Positions 27,812-35,481 of a DNA stretch of 64,000 nucleotides are shown in pieces. A program made the position numbers and the translations under genes. This DNA comes from Sphingopyxis sp. OPL5. GTDB lineage: Bacteria; Pseudomonadota; Alphaproteobacteria; Sphingomonadales; Sphingomonadaceae. Location of the stretch: NCBI RefSeq assembly GCF_003797775.2, contig NZ_CP060725.1, positions 3,714,001 to 3,778,000 of the forward strand. The letters are read 5' to 3'. The notes under the pieces were generated by a model. It was given only the letters and a program-made list of their open reading frames with translations. It was not told the origin of the DNA and searched no databases. Each line of letters starts with the position of its first letter. The stretch's first letter is position 1.

Positions 27812-30310
27812 CTAGTATTTGAAGTTCAGCGTCGCAATCGCCGAACGGCCCGGCGCGATACCGGCATAATGCGCCGTATAAGCCTGATTGAAATAGACCT
27901 TGTTGGTCAGGTTGTTGACGTTCACCGACAGGTCGAGCTGATCGTTGATCTTGTAGCCGACCCGCGCATCGAAGCGCCAGTAGCCGGGAATCGTGCGATA
28001 GACGACCTTGGTCGCCGGGTTCACGGTCACGACGCCCGCCGCATTTTGTGTCGCCGAACGATTGTCCGAATATCCGCCGAAGACGCGGCTGGTGTAGAAG
28101 GCGCCGCCGCCGATCGTCAGGCCTTTGGTGGGTTCGACATTGCTCCAGATGGTGAAGCTGTGCTTGGCGGTCTGCGGGAACTGCTTGCCGTTGTTGACCG
28201 AAGGAACCAGCACGGTCTTGGCAGCCTGTCCGGGAACGGCGGCGGCCGTCAACGCGGTAAAGCCGCCATCGACAATCTCCGCATCCAGATAGGAATAGCC
28301 GCCGAAGGCGGTCCAGCCCGGAATGATCGTGCCGTTGAAGCCGAGTTCGATACCCTTGATCTTGCGTTCGCCGATGAACTGGACGGTGTTGTTTTCACCG
28401 GTCACGCGGGCATTTTGGGTTTCCGTCTGGAAGGCCGCAGCCGTGAGTGACAGCCGCGAGCCGAACAGGTCGGCCTTGGCCCCGAATTCATAGGATTTCG
28501 TCTTCTCGACCTTGAGCGAGTTCAGCAGATCGACGGCCGCCTGGGTGTTCGTGGTCCCGAGGCTGTTCCCCTCCTGACCTTCGCCCAGCAAGCTGTTCGG
28601 CGGGGTCGCCGATGTCGCATAGGAGGCATAGAGGCTCACGTTCGCGACGGGTTTGTAGATTACGCCCGCCTGGTAGTTGACGATGTCGTCCTTGCGGCTC
28701 AGCGAGAATGTGCTCGTTGCCGTGGCGGCCTGGCCCGGCGTCACTTTCGATTTGAAGCTGTCGAACCGAAGGCCGAGGTTCACGATCAGCGCGTCGCCGA
28801 TCGCCATCGAGTCGAAGGCATAGACCGACTTGGTCGTGCCGCCGTTGCGGGTTTCCTGGATCGGCAGCGTCTTCGTGATCGGTCCGATATCGGTGTACAG
28901 GCCGTTGGCATAATTCACCCACGGATCATTGGGATTCGGGTTGAAAAGACTGGTGCAGTTGAACGTCGCGACCTGCACATTGTTGCAAGCTGCGGCGTTT
29001 GCCGGCGGATTCGCGACCGGCGTCGCGAAATTGCGGGTCGTGACGTTGAAGCTGCCGCGGCGCGCTTTTTCCCACGACAGTTCGAGGCCGGTGGCAAAGC
29101 TGTGCTCGATCCCGCCCGTGCTGAACTTGCCGTAGAGGTCGGTCTGGTTGGTCAGGCTGTTGGTATAGCCATAGCGCGAGTTGGCACGGCGCCACACATA
29201 GCCGCCGCCGGCCGTGATGTTCGCAGGTGTCGCTGCGGCAGCGTTTCCAAACACATTGCCCTGCTGGTCGTCAGGCTGCGTGTAGATATAGGCCTGCGTA
29301 TTGTGGTTGTAGCGCGACGTGTTGCGGAACTTGATGCCGTTGCCGAAATCATGATCGAAACGCAGCGTCAGCTGGTCGGTCTTGCTCTCGCGGAAATCGC
29401 GGTTGACCAGCCCGTAGAAGGTGTCGCGCGCGACGGTGCCCGTGGTGCCGTCGCGCGTCGTGCCGGTACCGATCAGCGGTTCGGAAAAGACGACGTCGCC
29501 AAGCGGCGCGTTGCCGATGGTGTAGAAATACGGAATGCCGCTGTCGGGAAGCTCGTCGGTATCGAGGTGGTAATAGGAGGCCGTCAGCTTCGTCGGACCT
29601 TCGACGCCGATCGTGATCGACGGCGCAACACCCCAGCGCTTCTGGAAGATCGCGTCGCGACCGGCGACATCCTGATCGTGCCACATGCCGTTGATGCGGA
29701 CCGCGACGTTGCTGCCGATGACATAGTTCACGTCGCCGGTGACGCGCTTGTAATTGTCGGTGCCGACCGTGACCGAACCGCCGACGAAATTCTCGTTGCG
29801 CGGCATTTTCGACACGATGTTGAGCGAGCCGCCGGCGCTGCCGCGACCGCCCAGCGTCGAGTCCGAACCCCGCACGACCTGAATCTGTTCGACCGCGAAT
29901 ACTTCGCGGCTCTGCGCGCCGATGTCGCGCACGCCGTCGAGATAGGTGCTGCCCTGGCTGTCAAAACCGCGGATGAAGGGGCGGTCGCCGATCGGGTTTC
30001 CACCCTCTGCAGCGCCGAAGGTGATGCCGGGAACGGTGCGCAATGCCTCGACCAGCGTGGCCGAGCCGGTTTCCTTGATGACCTGCTTGTCGACGACGAC
30101 GACCGAACGCGGCGTATCGAGCAGCGGCGCAACGGCCTTGGGCGTATCGACCTGCACCTGCTGGCCGTTGACGACGATCGTATCGCGGTCCTGTTCGCCG
30201 TCGGCTGACGAATCGTCGGCCAGATCGGCTGCCATGGCCGGCGCGGTGGCGATGAAGCCGACGCACGAGAGTGCGAGAAGCCTCGGGAGAGCCGCTGAAT
30301 TGTTGGACAT
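27812..30310 (-). CDS. TonB-dependent siderophore receptor (Fiu/PiuA-like)
   Basis: An 832-residue receptor with signal peptide MSNNSAALPRLLALSCVGFI ending at AMA. The TonB-box region IVVNGQQVQVDTP leads into the plug, with SVVVVDKQVIKETGSATLVE and the siderophore-type signature VVRGSDSTLGGRGSAGGSLN. The barrel ends ATLNFKY. The overall length and the RPFIRGFDSQGSTYLDGV plug loop match ferric-catecholate receptors of the Fiu/PiuA group. Two Fur-like boxes lie in the 116-bp upstream gap. It heads the minus arm of the iron locus, with Sel1 and PiuC downstream and tonB just upstream. Confidence 0.94.
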   Translation of the reverse strand: MSNNSAALPRLLALSCVGFIATAPAMAADLADDSSADGEQDRDTIVVNGQQVQVDTPKAVAPLLDTPRSVVVVDKQVIKETGSATLVEALRTVPGITFGAAEGGNPIGDRPFIRGFDSQGSTYLDGVRDIGAQSREVFAVEQIQVVRGSDSTLGGRGSAGGSLNIVSKMPRNENFVGGSVTVGTDNYKRVTGDVNYVIGSNVAVRINGMWHDQDVAGRDAIFQKRWGVAPSITIGVEGPTKLTASYYHLDTDELPDSGIPYFYTIGNAPLGDVVFSEPLIGTGTTRDGTTGTVARDTFYGLVNRDFRESKTDQLTLRFDHDFGNGIKFRNTSRYNHNTQAYIYTQPDDQQGNVFGNAAAATPANITAGGGYVWRRANSRYGYTNSLTNQTDLYGKFSTGGIEHSFATGLELSWEKARRGSFNVTTRNFATPVANPPANAAACNNVQVATFNCTSLFNPNPNDPWVNYANGLYTDIGPITKTLPIQETRNGGTTKSVYAFDSMAIGDALIVNLGLRFDSFKSKVTPGQAATATSTFSLSRKDDIVNYQAGVIYKPVANVSLYASYATSATPPNSLLGEGQEGNSLGTTNTQAAVDLLNSLKVEKTKSYEFGAKADLFGSRLSLTAAAFQTETQNARVTGENNTVQFIGERKIKGIELGFNGTIIPGWTAFGGYSYLDAEIVDGGFTALTAAAVPGQAAKTVLVPSVNNGKQFPQTAKHSFTIWSNVEPTKGLTIGGGAFYTSRVFGGYSDNRSATQNAAGVVTVNPATKVVYRTIPGYWRFDARVGYKINDQLDLSVNVNNLTNKVYFNQAYTAHYAGIAPGRSAIATLNFKY

Positions 30311-30345
30311 TGGAATATTTCCCCTTCGTTGCGAGGGGTCCGCTA

Positions 30346-30395
30346 TTGAGAGTCGTTCGCACTGTCAATCCATATTGATAATCATTCTCATATTC
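30346..30395 (-). promoter_or_regulatory. two Fur-like boxes upstream of the siderophore receptor
   Basis: ATTGATAATCATTCTCATAT (30374-30393) matches the classical Fur operator pattern of GATAAT/ATTATC half-sites closely. A second, weaker site, TTGAGAGTCGTTCGCA, begins at 30346 and resembles the box at 23240. Both fall 36-85 bp upstream of the receptor ATG, where Fur would block the promoter. The tonB stop lies 32 bp beyond. Confidence 0.8.
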
Positions 30396-30426
30396 GTTGC
30401 GGTTTCTGTTACAATCGGCGCGACGA

Positions 30427-31149
30427 TCAGCGGCCTTCGAGCCACCAGCGCTGGCGCCAGCCATATTCGCTGGCGATCGCATCGCCGCGGGCGTTGGTCG
30501 CTGGCTGGAAGCGGAAGCGTTCCTCGATCAGGCCGCACGTGGTCGCGTCGAGCGACGCGTCGCCGCTCGATCGCGTGACGCGGCAACGGGTGACGCGACC
30601 GCTTGGTTCGATGGTGAAGCGGACTTCGACTTCACCGCCGATTTTGGCGCGGCGCGCCGCTTTGGGATAATCGCGGTCGGCGATCGCTCCGCTGCGCCAC
30701 ACCGGGCGCGTGCCGCCGCCGGTGCCGCTGCCCGATCCGCCCGCGCCGAAGCCGTCGCCGCGCCCGCCGGCGCCGCTGCCCGGACCCGCGACCGGCGCGG
30801 CCCCTGCCGATGCGTCGTTACCGCTTTCCGCTTTGGGCGCCGCTGCGACCGGGGGCGGCTTGACGGGCGGGATGATAGGCTTGGGCGCTTCGAGAGGCGC
30901 TGGCCTGGCTTGCCGGTTGGCGGCCGAAGCATCACCGGCGGGCGCGTTAGAGTTTTTGCTTTCGGGAGCCGCTCGCGGCTCGGGCGGGGGAACGGGCAGG
31001 GCGAAGGCTTGGATCGTCTCGCTCGCCTTGCGCACCACGGCGAAGTCGAGCCCACTGACCAGCCCGATACCGACCGTCAGTACGACGGCCAGCGCAGCGC
31101 CGCCTGCGATGGCGCGTTGCCGCGCCGGCAATTGCCCCGAATAGGTCAT
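30427..31149 (-). CDS. tonB: energy transducer TonB
   Basis: 240 residues from the ATG at 31149 (MTYSGQLPARQRAIAGG); an upstream in-frame start at 31173 adds eight residues and no better signal. One membrane span at about residues 13-33 is followed by a Pro/Ala/Lys-rich periplasmic region and the C-terminal TonB domain: YPKAARRAKIGGEVEVRFTI, then SGRVTRCRVTRSSGD and ERFRFQPATN. It transmits proton motive force to outer-membrane receptors. It is encoded just upstream of the siderophore receptor, in the same direction, with the Fur-box gap between them. ExbB and ExbD are not in the window. Confidence 0.9.
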   Translation of the reverse strand: MTYSGQLPARQRAIAGGAALAVVLTVGIGLVSGLDFAVVRKASETIQAFALPVPPPEPRAAPESKNSNAPAGDASAANRQARPAPLEAPKPIIPPVKPPPVAAAPKAESGNDASAGAAPVAGPGSGAGGRGDGFGAGGSGSGTGGGTRPVWRSGAIADRDYPKAARRAKIGGEVEVRFTIEPSGRVTRCRVTRSSGDASLDATTCGLIEERFRFQPATNARGDAIASEYGWRQRWWLEGR

Positions 31150-31192
31150 TTCGACGCCCAACCGCGCGCCCATGCGCGCAACCGGCGTCGGT

Positions 31193-32062
31193 TTAGAGGA
31201 AAGTGTCTAGCGTGGACATGAACCGGTCGAACTGGTCGTGGTGCAGCCAGTGGCCGGCGTTTTCGAATTCGATGACCTGCGCGGTCTTGAAATATTGGAT
31301 GCGCCCGTCCTTTTCGGGGTTCGAGGCCCAGCTGTCGGCACCATAGAGAAGGAGCGTCGGGCACGTTATATTCGCCCACAGCTTGTGCAACTCCTCCTGC
31401 GGCATGTCGAAGATCGTCCAGATGTTCAGGTAATTGTCGAACTTCCAGCTCCAACTGCCATCCTCGTTGCGGCTCGCGCCCTGGATCGTCAGGTGGCGCG
31501 CCTGTTCCTCGGTCAGATAGGCATTTTCGGTCATCATCCGCGCCAGCGCCTCGTCGAGCGTGGCATAGCGCCTGGGCTGCCGCCCCGCCGCCTGACGCTT
31601 GTCGGCGATCCACTGGCGCATCCGTTCGTCGAACGGGGTCTTCGTGCGCTCCTCCTGTACCGCGGGCGAGGGACCGAGTCCTTCGATCGATACCAGTTTC
31701 CGGACCTTCTCCGGATAAAGGCCGGTGTAGCGTGTCGAAATATTGCCGCCCATCGAATGCGAAACGATCGTCACCGGGGCGAGGTCGAGCTGGTGGATCA
31801 ATTGCGCGAGGTCGTAGACGAAGGCGCCGATCTCGTAATTGCCGTCGGGCGACCAGGCGCTGTCGCCATGACCGCGCAGGTCGGGCGCGATGACGTGATA
31901 GCGGTCGCACAATTTCTCGGCGACCCAGTCCCAACTGCGGCAATGGTCGCGCCCGCCATGGACCAGCAAAAGCGGGGGCGCATCCTGATTGCCCCAATCG
32001 GCATAATGCAGCTTCAGCCGCTGCGAGATGAAGCTGTTCGAAGTGGGGCCGCTTGCCATCAT
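31193..32062 (-). CDS. alpha/beta hydrolase
   Basis: 289 residues from the ATG pair at 32062/32059; AAGGA lies 4-7 nt upstream, and a longer frame upstream only mirrors the promoter and the SDR gene. The fold signature is LLLVHGGRDHCRSWDWV (oxyanion HGG), with the nucleophile Ser in SHSMGGN, an Asp in LYGADSW and the His in NAGHWLHHDQ. It would hydrolyse an ester, amide or epoxide-type bond in the cytosol. It diverges from the SDR gene across 100 bp, which suggests a shared promoter region and perhaps a shared pathway. The substrate is not recognisable. Confidence 0.9.
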   Translation of the reverse strand: MMASGPTSNSFISQRLKLHYADWGNQDAPPLLLVHGGRDHCRSWDWVAEKLCDRYHVIAPDLRGHGDSAWSPDGNYEIGAFVYDLAQLIHQLDLAPVTIVSHSMGGNISTRYTGLYPEKVRKLVSIEGLGPSPAVQEERTKTPFDERMRQWIADKRQAAGRQPRRYATLDEALARMMTENAYLTEEQARHLTIQGASRNEDGSWSWKFDNYLNIWTIFDMPQEELHKLWANITCPTLLLYGADSWASNPEKDGRIQYFKTAQVIEFENAGHWLHHDQFDRFMSTLDTFL

Positions 32063-32162
32063 TTGATCCTTGCTGTCTTGTCGGGTTTCAAAAGGCCACC
32101 GATTCCATTCCGTCAACCCCATGCGGGCAGGAATGGCGGACAGGACAGGGAGAAGGAAGAGC

Positions 32163-32954
32163 ATGAGCAGTTTTCGCGACAATCTGTTGGCGGGCAAGAC
32201 GGCGTTCATCGCCGGCGGCACCAGCGGCATCAACCTGGGCATCGCCAAACGCTTTGCCCAACTCGGCGCCAAGGTCGCGGTCGCAGGCCGCGACCCCGAC
32301 AAGGCACAGCGCGCGGCCGGTGAAATCGGCCATGACGCGATCGGCCTGTCGGCAGATGTGCGCGACTATGCGGCGATTCGCGATGTGATGGAGACCGTCG
32401 CCGACAAATTCGGGCCGATGGACATCGTCATTTCGGGCGCCGCGGGCAATTTCCTTGCCCCGGTGCTCGGCATGTCGGCGAACGCCTTCCGCACCGTGGT
32501 CGATATCGACCTCAACGGCACCTTCAACGTGTTCCGCGGTTGCCACGACCTGCTCAACCGACCCGGCGCGTCGCTGATCGCGATCACCGCGGGGCAGGCG
32601 ATCAACGCCTCGGCGCTGCAGGCGCACGCCTGCGCCGCGAAGGGGGGGATCAACCAGCTGATCCGCGTCCTCGCGCTCGAATGGGGCCCCGAGGTGCGGG
32701 TGAACGGCATCTCGCCGGGGCCGATTGCGGGAACCGAGGGCATGGCGCGGCTCGCGCCCGACGCGGCGTCGCGCCAGTCGCATTTCGACCGCATCGCGAT
32801 GAAGCGCTGGGGCGAGGTCGAGGAGGTCGCCGAATCGGCCGTGTTCCTGTGCAGCCCGGCTGCGGGCTATATCACCGGGACGATCCTCGACTGCGACGGG
32901 GGCAGCCAGATCGGCGACGCATCGCGCGGCGACCTGGCGCGTGGCATGGCGTAA
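32163..32954 (+). CDS. short-chain dehydrogenase/reductase, DECR-like without the catalytic Tyr
   Basis: 263 residues from the ATG at 32163 (AGGAAGAGC upstream). The cofactor motif is GGTSGINLGIA and the NNAG-equivalent is SGAAGNF. At the place of the usual Y-x-x-x-K the sequence is HACAAKGG: the lysine is present and the tyrosine is not. The same replacement and the following LALEWGPEVRVNGISPGPI are typical of 2,4-dienoyl-CoA reductases, which use another mechanism, so an NADPH-dependent dienoyl-CoA or related enoyl reduction is likely. It is followed by a strong bidirectional terminator shared with tRNA-Val. Confidence 0.88.
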   Translation: MSSFRDNLLAGKTAFIAGGTSGINLGIAKRFAQLGAKVAVAGRDPDKAQRAAGEIGHDAIGLSADVRDYAAIRDVMETVADKFGPMDIVISGAAGNFLAPVLGMSANAFRTVVDIDLNGTFNVFRGCHDLLNRPGASLIAITAGQAINASALQAHACAAKGGINQLIRVLALEWGPEVRVNGISPGPIAGTEGMARLAPDAASRQSHFDRIAMKRWGEVEEVAESAVFLCSPAAGYITGTILDCDGGSQIGDASRGDLARGMA

Positions 32955-32975
32955 ACCGCGACGAACCTGGAAAGT

Positions 32976-33012
32976 AAAAACGCCGCCAACCCATTGGGGT
33001 AGCGGCGTTTTT
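32976..33012. terminator. bidirectional rho-independent terminator between SDR and tRNA-Val
   Basis: AAAAACGCCGC (32976-32986) pairs perfectly with GCGGCGTTTTT (33002-33012) around a 15-nt loop that itself holds ACCC/GGGT. The A and T tracts on both flanks give a U run in either direction. It can therefore end the plus-strand SDR transcript and the minus-strand tRNA-Val transcript, whose CCA end is 3 bp away. Confidence 0.85.
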
Positions 33013-33014
33013 AA

Positions 33015-33089
33015 TGGTGGGCGTGGCAAGGATTGAACTTGCGACCCCTGCGATGTCAACACAGTGCTCTACCACTGAGCTACACGCCC
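33015..33089 (-). tRNA. tRNA-Val (anticodon GAC)
   Basis: A 75-nt cloverleaf with encoded CCA. The acceptor pairs GGGCGTG/CACGCCC, the D arm is GCTC-AGTGGTA-GAGC, the anticodon stem CTGTG/CGCAG carries loop TTGACAT, and the T arm is GCAAG-TTCAATC-CTTGC. Anticodon GAC reads GUC/GUU valine codons. It lies downstream of cpdR on the same strand and ends at the bidirectional terminator. Confidence 0.97.
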
Positions 33090-33160
33090 ATCCCTTGGGG
33101 TGACGCGCCCCCTAATAGGCCCCGCACCGCTTGGCAAGCCCTTCGGTGCAGCGGGCGTCC

Positions 33161-33538
33161 TTATTGTTGGTTCGAACGGTCGGCGCGGCCGAACAGATTG
33201 TCGACCTCGCGCACCAGATCCTTGAGGTGAAACGGCTTCGACAGCAGCTTCGCCTGCGGCACATTTTCCTCGGCGCGCAGCGAAACCGCGGCGAAACCGG
33301 TGATGAACATGACCTGCGTTTGCGGTGCGACCTTCGCGGCGTGCTGCGCGAGCTCGATTCCGTCCATTTCGGGCATGACAATGTCCGACAGGAGCAGGTC
33401 GAAGGTGCCCGAATCGATATAGGGAACCGCCTCGGTCCCGCGGTCGACCGCGGTGACGTGATAACCGGCGCTGGTCAGCGCCCGCGCGAGATATTCGCGC
33501 ATTACATCGTCATCTTCGGCCAGCAATATGCGAATCAT
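33161..33538 (-). CDS. cpdR: response regulator CpdR (single receiver domain)
   Basis: 125 residues, a receiver domain with no output domain. Acidic residues EDDD form the metal pocket, the phosphoacceptor Asp is in LLLSDIVMPEMDG (near residue 50), and the conserved Lys is in LLSKPF. The start MIRILLAEDDDV is preferred over an upstream ATG that adds 13 unrelated residues. The sequence and stand-alone form match CpdR of alphaproteobacteria, where the unphosphorylated protein primes ClpXP for degradation of cell-cycle proteins. It is divergent from an N-formylglutamate amidohydrolase gene across about 140 bp. Confidence 0.88.
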   Translation of the reverse strand: MIRILLAEDDDVMREYLARALTSAGYHVTAVDRGTEAVPYIDSGTFDLLLSDIVMPEMDGIELAQHAAKVAPQTQVMFITGFAAVSLRAEENVPQAKLLSKPFHLKDLVREVDNLFGRADRSNQQ

Positions 33539-33676
33539 GCGGATAACAGCCCCCAGGTCCCACGGCGGCGCCTTCACGCGGCGACACCGTTATATCGAAA
33601 CCGTCCCATAGCGCCACAAACTTAACAAATTCAGGCGGCGCTGGATTCTCCGTCGGATTTTTGCCACCCCGTGCCG

Positions 33677-34555
33677 ATGACGCGCCCTTTCCTTTCGACC
33701 AACGCCGTTTCGGTCACGCGTCCGGACACCGCAGCCACGCCGATCGTGGTGTCGGTGGCGCATGCGGGGCGCATCTATCCGCCCGAACTGCTCGCCGCGG
33801 CGCGTGCGACGCGGCTCGAACTCGAACGGCTCGAGGACAGCTGGTCCGACCTGATCGCCGCGCGCGCAGGCGAGGCCGGCGCGTCCGTGGTGCAAGCGTT
33901 GTGGGCGCGTGCGGTGGCCGATTGCAATCGCGCTGAAGGACAGATGGCGCCGGGCGAAGTCGCCCCCGCGCTGCGCCCGCAATATTCGGCACCGGGCCGC
34001 AAGGAGCGCGCGGGGCTGGGCGTCGTGCCGACGCGGCTCGCCGATGTCGGGCCTTTATGGAAAAGGCCGATCGACCGGGCGGCGCTCGCCTGGCGGCTCG
34101 ATTCGCTGCATCGCCCCTTTCACGAGGCGCTCGCCGACGCGCTGGAGGGCGCGCGCCGGCGCCATGGCCATGCGATATTGATCGACCTGCACAGCATGCC
34201 GTCGATTCCGGTGGGGCAGGCGGGGCATGGCGCGCGGATCGTCATCGGTGACCGATTCGGCGATACGGCCGACGGTTGGCTGGTCGATACGGTGGTAACG
34301 GCCGCCGAGCGGCTGGGCGTTCCGGTGTCGCGCAACCAGCCCTATGCCGGCGGACATATCATTCGCAGCCACGGCCGTCCCGATCGCGGCGTACACGCCG
34401 TGCAGATCGAGATCGACCGCAGCCTCTATCTGCGCCGCGACCGGTCGCCCGACGCCGACAAGCTGGGTCCGTTAAGCGACTGGTTTTACGGGTTGTTGGG
34501 CGATGTGGCGCGGGCCTGGCCGGGCGCCGTGGCACTGCCCCAAGCTGCCGAATAA
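33677..34555 (+). CDS. N-formylglutamate amidohydrolase family protein
   Basis: 292 residues from ATG 33677 (a GTG at 33671 is also possible). It belongs to the N-formylglutamate amidohydrolase family but is clearly distinct from HutG in this window. Visible signatures are VSVAHAGRIYPPELL, DCNRAEGQM, ILIDLHSMPS (a probable metal site) and NQPYAGGHIIRSHGRPDRG. It lies outside the hut locus next to cpdR, so a housekeeping or cell-envelope amidase function is as likely as histidine breakdown. A tail-to-tail terminator hairpin for the opposite strand begins about 15 bp after its stop. Confidence 0.88.
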   Translation: MTRPFLSTNAVSVTRPDTAATPIVVSVAHAGRIYPPELLAAARATRLELERLEDSWSDLIAARAGEAGASVVQALWARAVADCNRAEGQMAPGEVAPALRPQYSAPGRKERAGLGVVPTRLADVGPLWKRPIDRAALAWRLDSLHRPFHEALADALEGARRRHGHAILIDLHSMPSIPVGQAGHGARIVIGDRFGDTADGWLVDTVVTAAERLGVPVSRNQPYAGGHIIRSHGRPDRGVHAVQIEIDRSLYLRRDRSPDADKLGPLSDWFYGLLGDVARAWPGAVALPQAAE

Positions 34556-34566
34556 CGACTGCCCAA

Positions 34567-34599
34567 TAAAAAACCACCTCGTACCGGAGTACGAGGTGG
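34567..34599 (-). terminator. rho-independent terminator for the minus strand (tRNA-Pro unit)
   Basis: An 11-bp perfect stem, CCACCTCGTAC (34574-34584) with GTACGAGGTGG (34589-34599) and a CGGA loop, is flanked on its left by seven A-rich bases that read as a U tract on the minus strand. It lies 140 bp downstream of tRNA-Pro. It faces the end of the plus-strand amidohydrolase gene but lacks a U tract in that direction. Confidence 0.85.
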
Positions 34600-34738
34600 C
34601 CAGGGTCCAGGGAGGACGCGCCCGCACCTTTCGGTGGGACACTGCGCCGCGATGGAAAGGGGGAAAACCACAGCGGCGTAACACCAATCTAGGGTGTCTG
34701 CCGTCAGGTTACAAGGGGGTGATGATTGCAAAAGAAAC
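34600..34738 (-). other. unassigned trailer between tRNA-Pro and its terminator
   Basis: About 140 nt without a convincing gene lie between the CCA end of tRNA-Pro and the terminator on the same strand. It contains a small hairpin, ACACC/GGTGT (34681-34697). A transcript starting at the tRNA would carry this as a 3' trailer that RNase processing could release as a small RNA. I see no ribosome binding site for the frame that crosses it. Confidence 0.4.
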
Positions 34739-34815
34739 TGGTCGGGGAGAGAGGATTCGAACCTCCGGCCCCTGCCTCCCGAAGACAGTGCTCTACCAGG
34801 CTGAGCTACTCCCCG
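34739..34815 (-). tRNA. tRNA-Pro (anticodon CGG)
   Basis: A 77-nt cloverleaf with encoded CCA. The acceptor is CGGGGAG/CTCCCCG, the D arm GCTC-AGCCTGGTA-GAGC, the anticodon stem CTGTC/GGCAG with loop TTCGGGA, and the T arm GGAGG-TTCGAAT-CCTCT. Anticodon CGG reads CCG, the commonest proline codon in this high-GC genome. Confidence 0.97.
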
Positions 34816-34924
34816 ACCGATCTTTGCGGACGGCCTGGGGCCGCCGCGAAGGCAGAGCGGTCCCCTAGACGTGCATCTTGCGAACTTCAAGCGCCAATCG
34901 GCATAGTCGCCACGATTGCGGCAA

Positions 34925-35353
34925 CTAGAGCAATCCGGCACGCCAAAAGCTGAAATGTCCATCGGCAGTAAAGATCATATGGTCCGACAGGGTGACGCCG
35001 AGCAGCGCCAGGAAACGCGTGGATTCGCGCGTCGCGGCGAGGTCGGCGTCGCTCGGGCGCGCGATTCCCGACGGATGGTTGTGCGCCATCACGATCTGCG
35101 CGGGTTTCGTCTCGAGCGCCGCACGCCAGACCGGCGGCGGCACGATACAGCGCCCGGCGCGGTCGCTTTCGGCGCGTTCGAGGCACAGCAACCGGTCGAA
35201 CGCGTCGAATCCGGCAATCAGCAATATTTCGCCGTCGACCGGAAAGCAGGGGCGCAGCAGCAGCCGCGGCAACTCTTCTTCGTCGTCGCGCGGCACAAAG
35301 CCGGGCGACGCCGGCTGCGCGCCCGGCGCCTCGATGGTTTCATATCGTGTCAT
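34925..35353 (-). CDS. JAB-domain protein, RadC-like without the HhH region
   Basis: A 142-residue protein that contains only the C-terminal JAB/MPN half of RadC. The metal-site motif AHNHPSGIARPSDADLAAT and the following LGVTLSDHMIF match RadC. The catalytic Glu region and the N-terminal helix-hairpin-helix of full-length RadC (about 220-230 residues) are replaced by a short unique segment (residues 1-40). It is probably a metal-dependent isopeptidase-fold protein of unknown role. It is divergent from thyA. Confidence 0.85.
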   Translation of the reverse strand: MTRYETIEAPGAQPASPGFVPRDDEEELPRLLLRPCFPVDGEILLIAGFDAFDRLLCLERAESDRAGRCIVPPPVWRAALETKPAQIVMAHNHPSGIARPSDADLAATRESTRFLALLGVTLSDHMIFTADGHFSFWRAGLL

Positions 35354-35481
35354 GACGCGCCTTCATGCGCCGCCGCCGGGCAAAGCCCAAGGCAGGATTG
35401 GCCCGCAATGGAGGATCGGGGGGCGAGTCTTGCCGCCTCGTCGCATGAAGCCTAGCAATGACGAGAAGCCGGGAGCGAATC

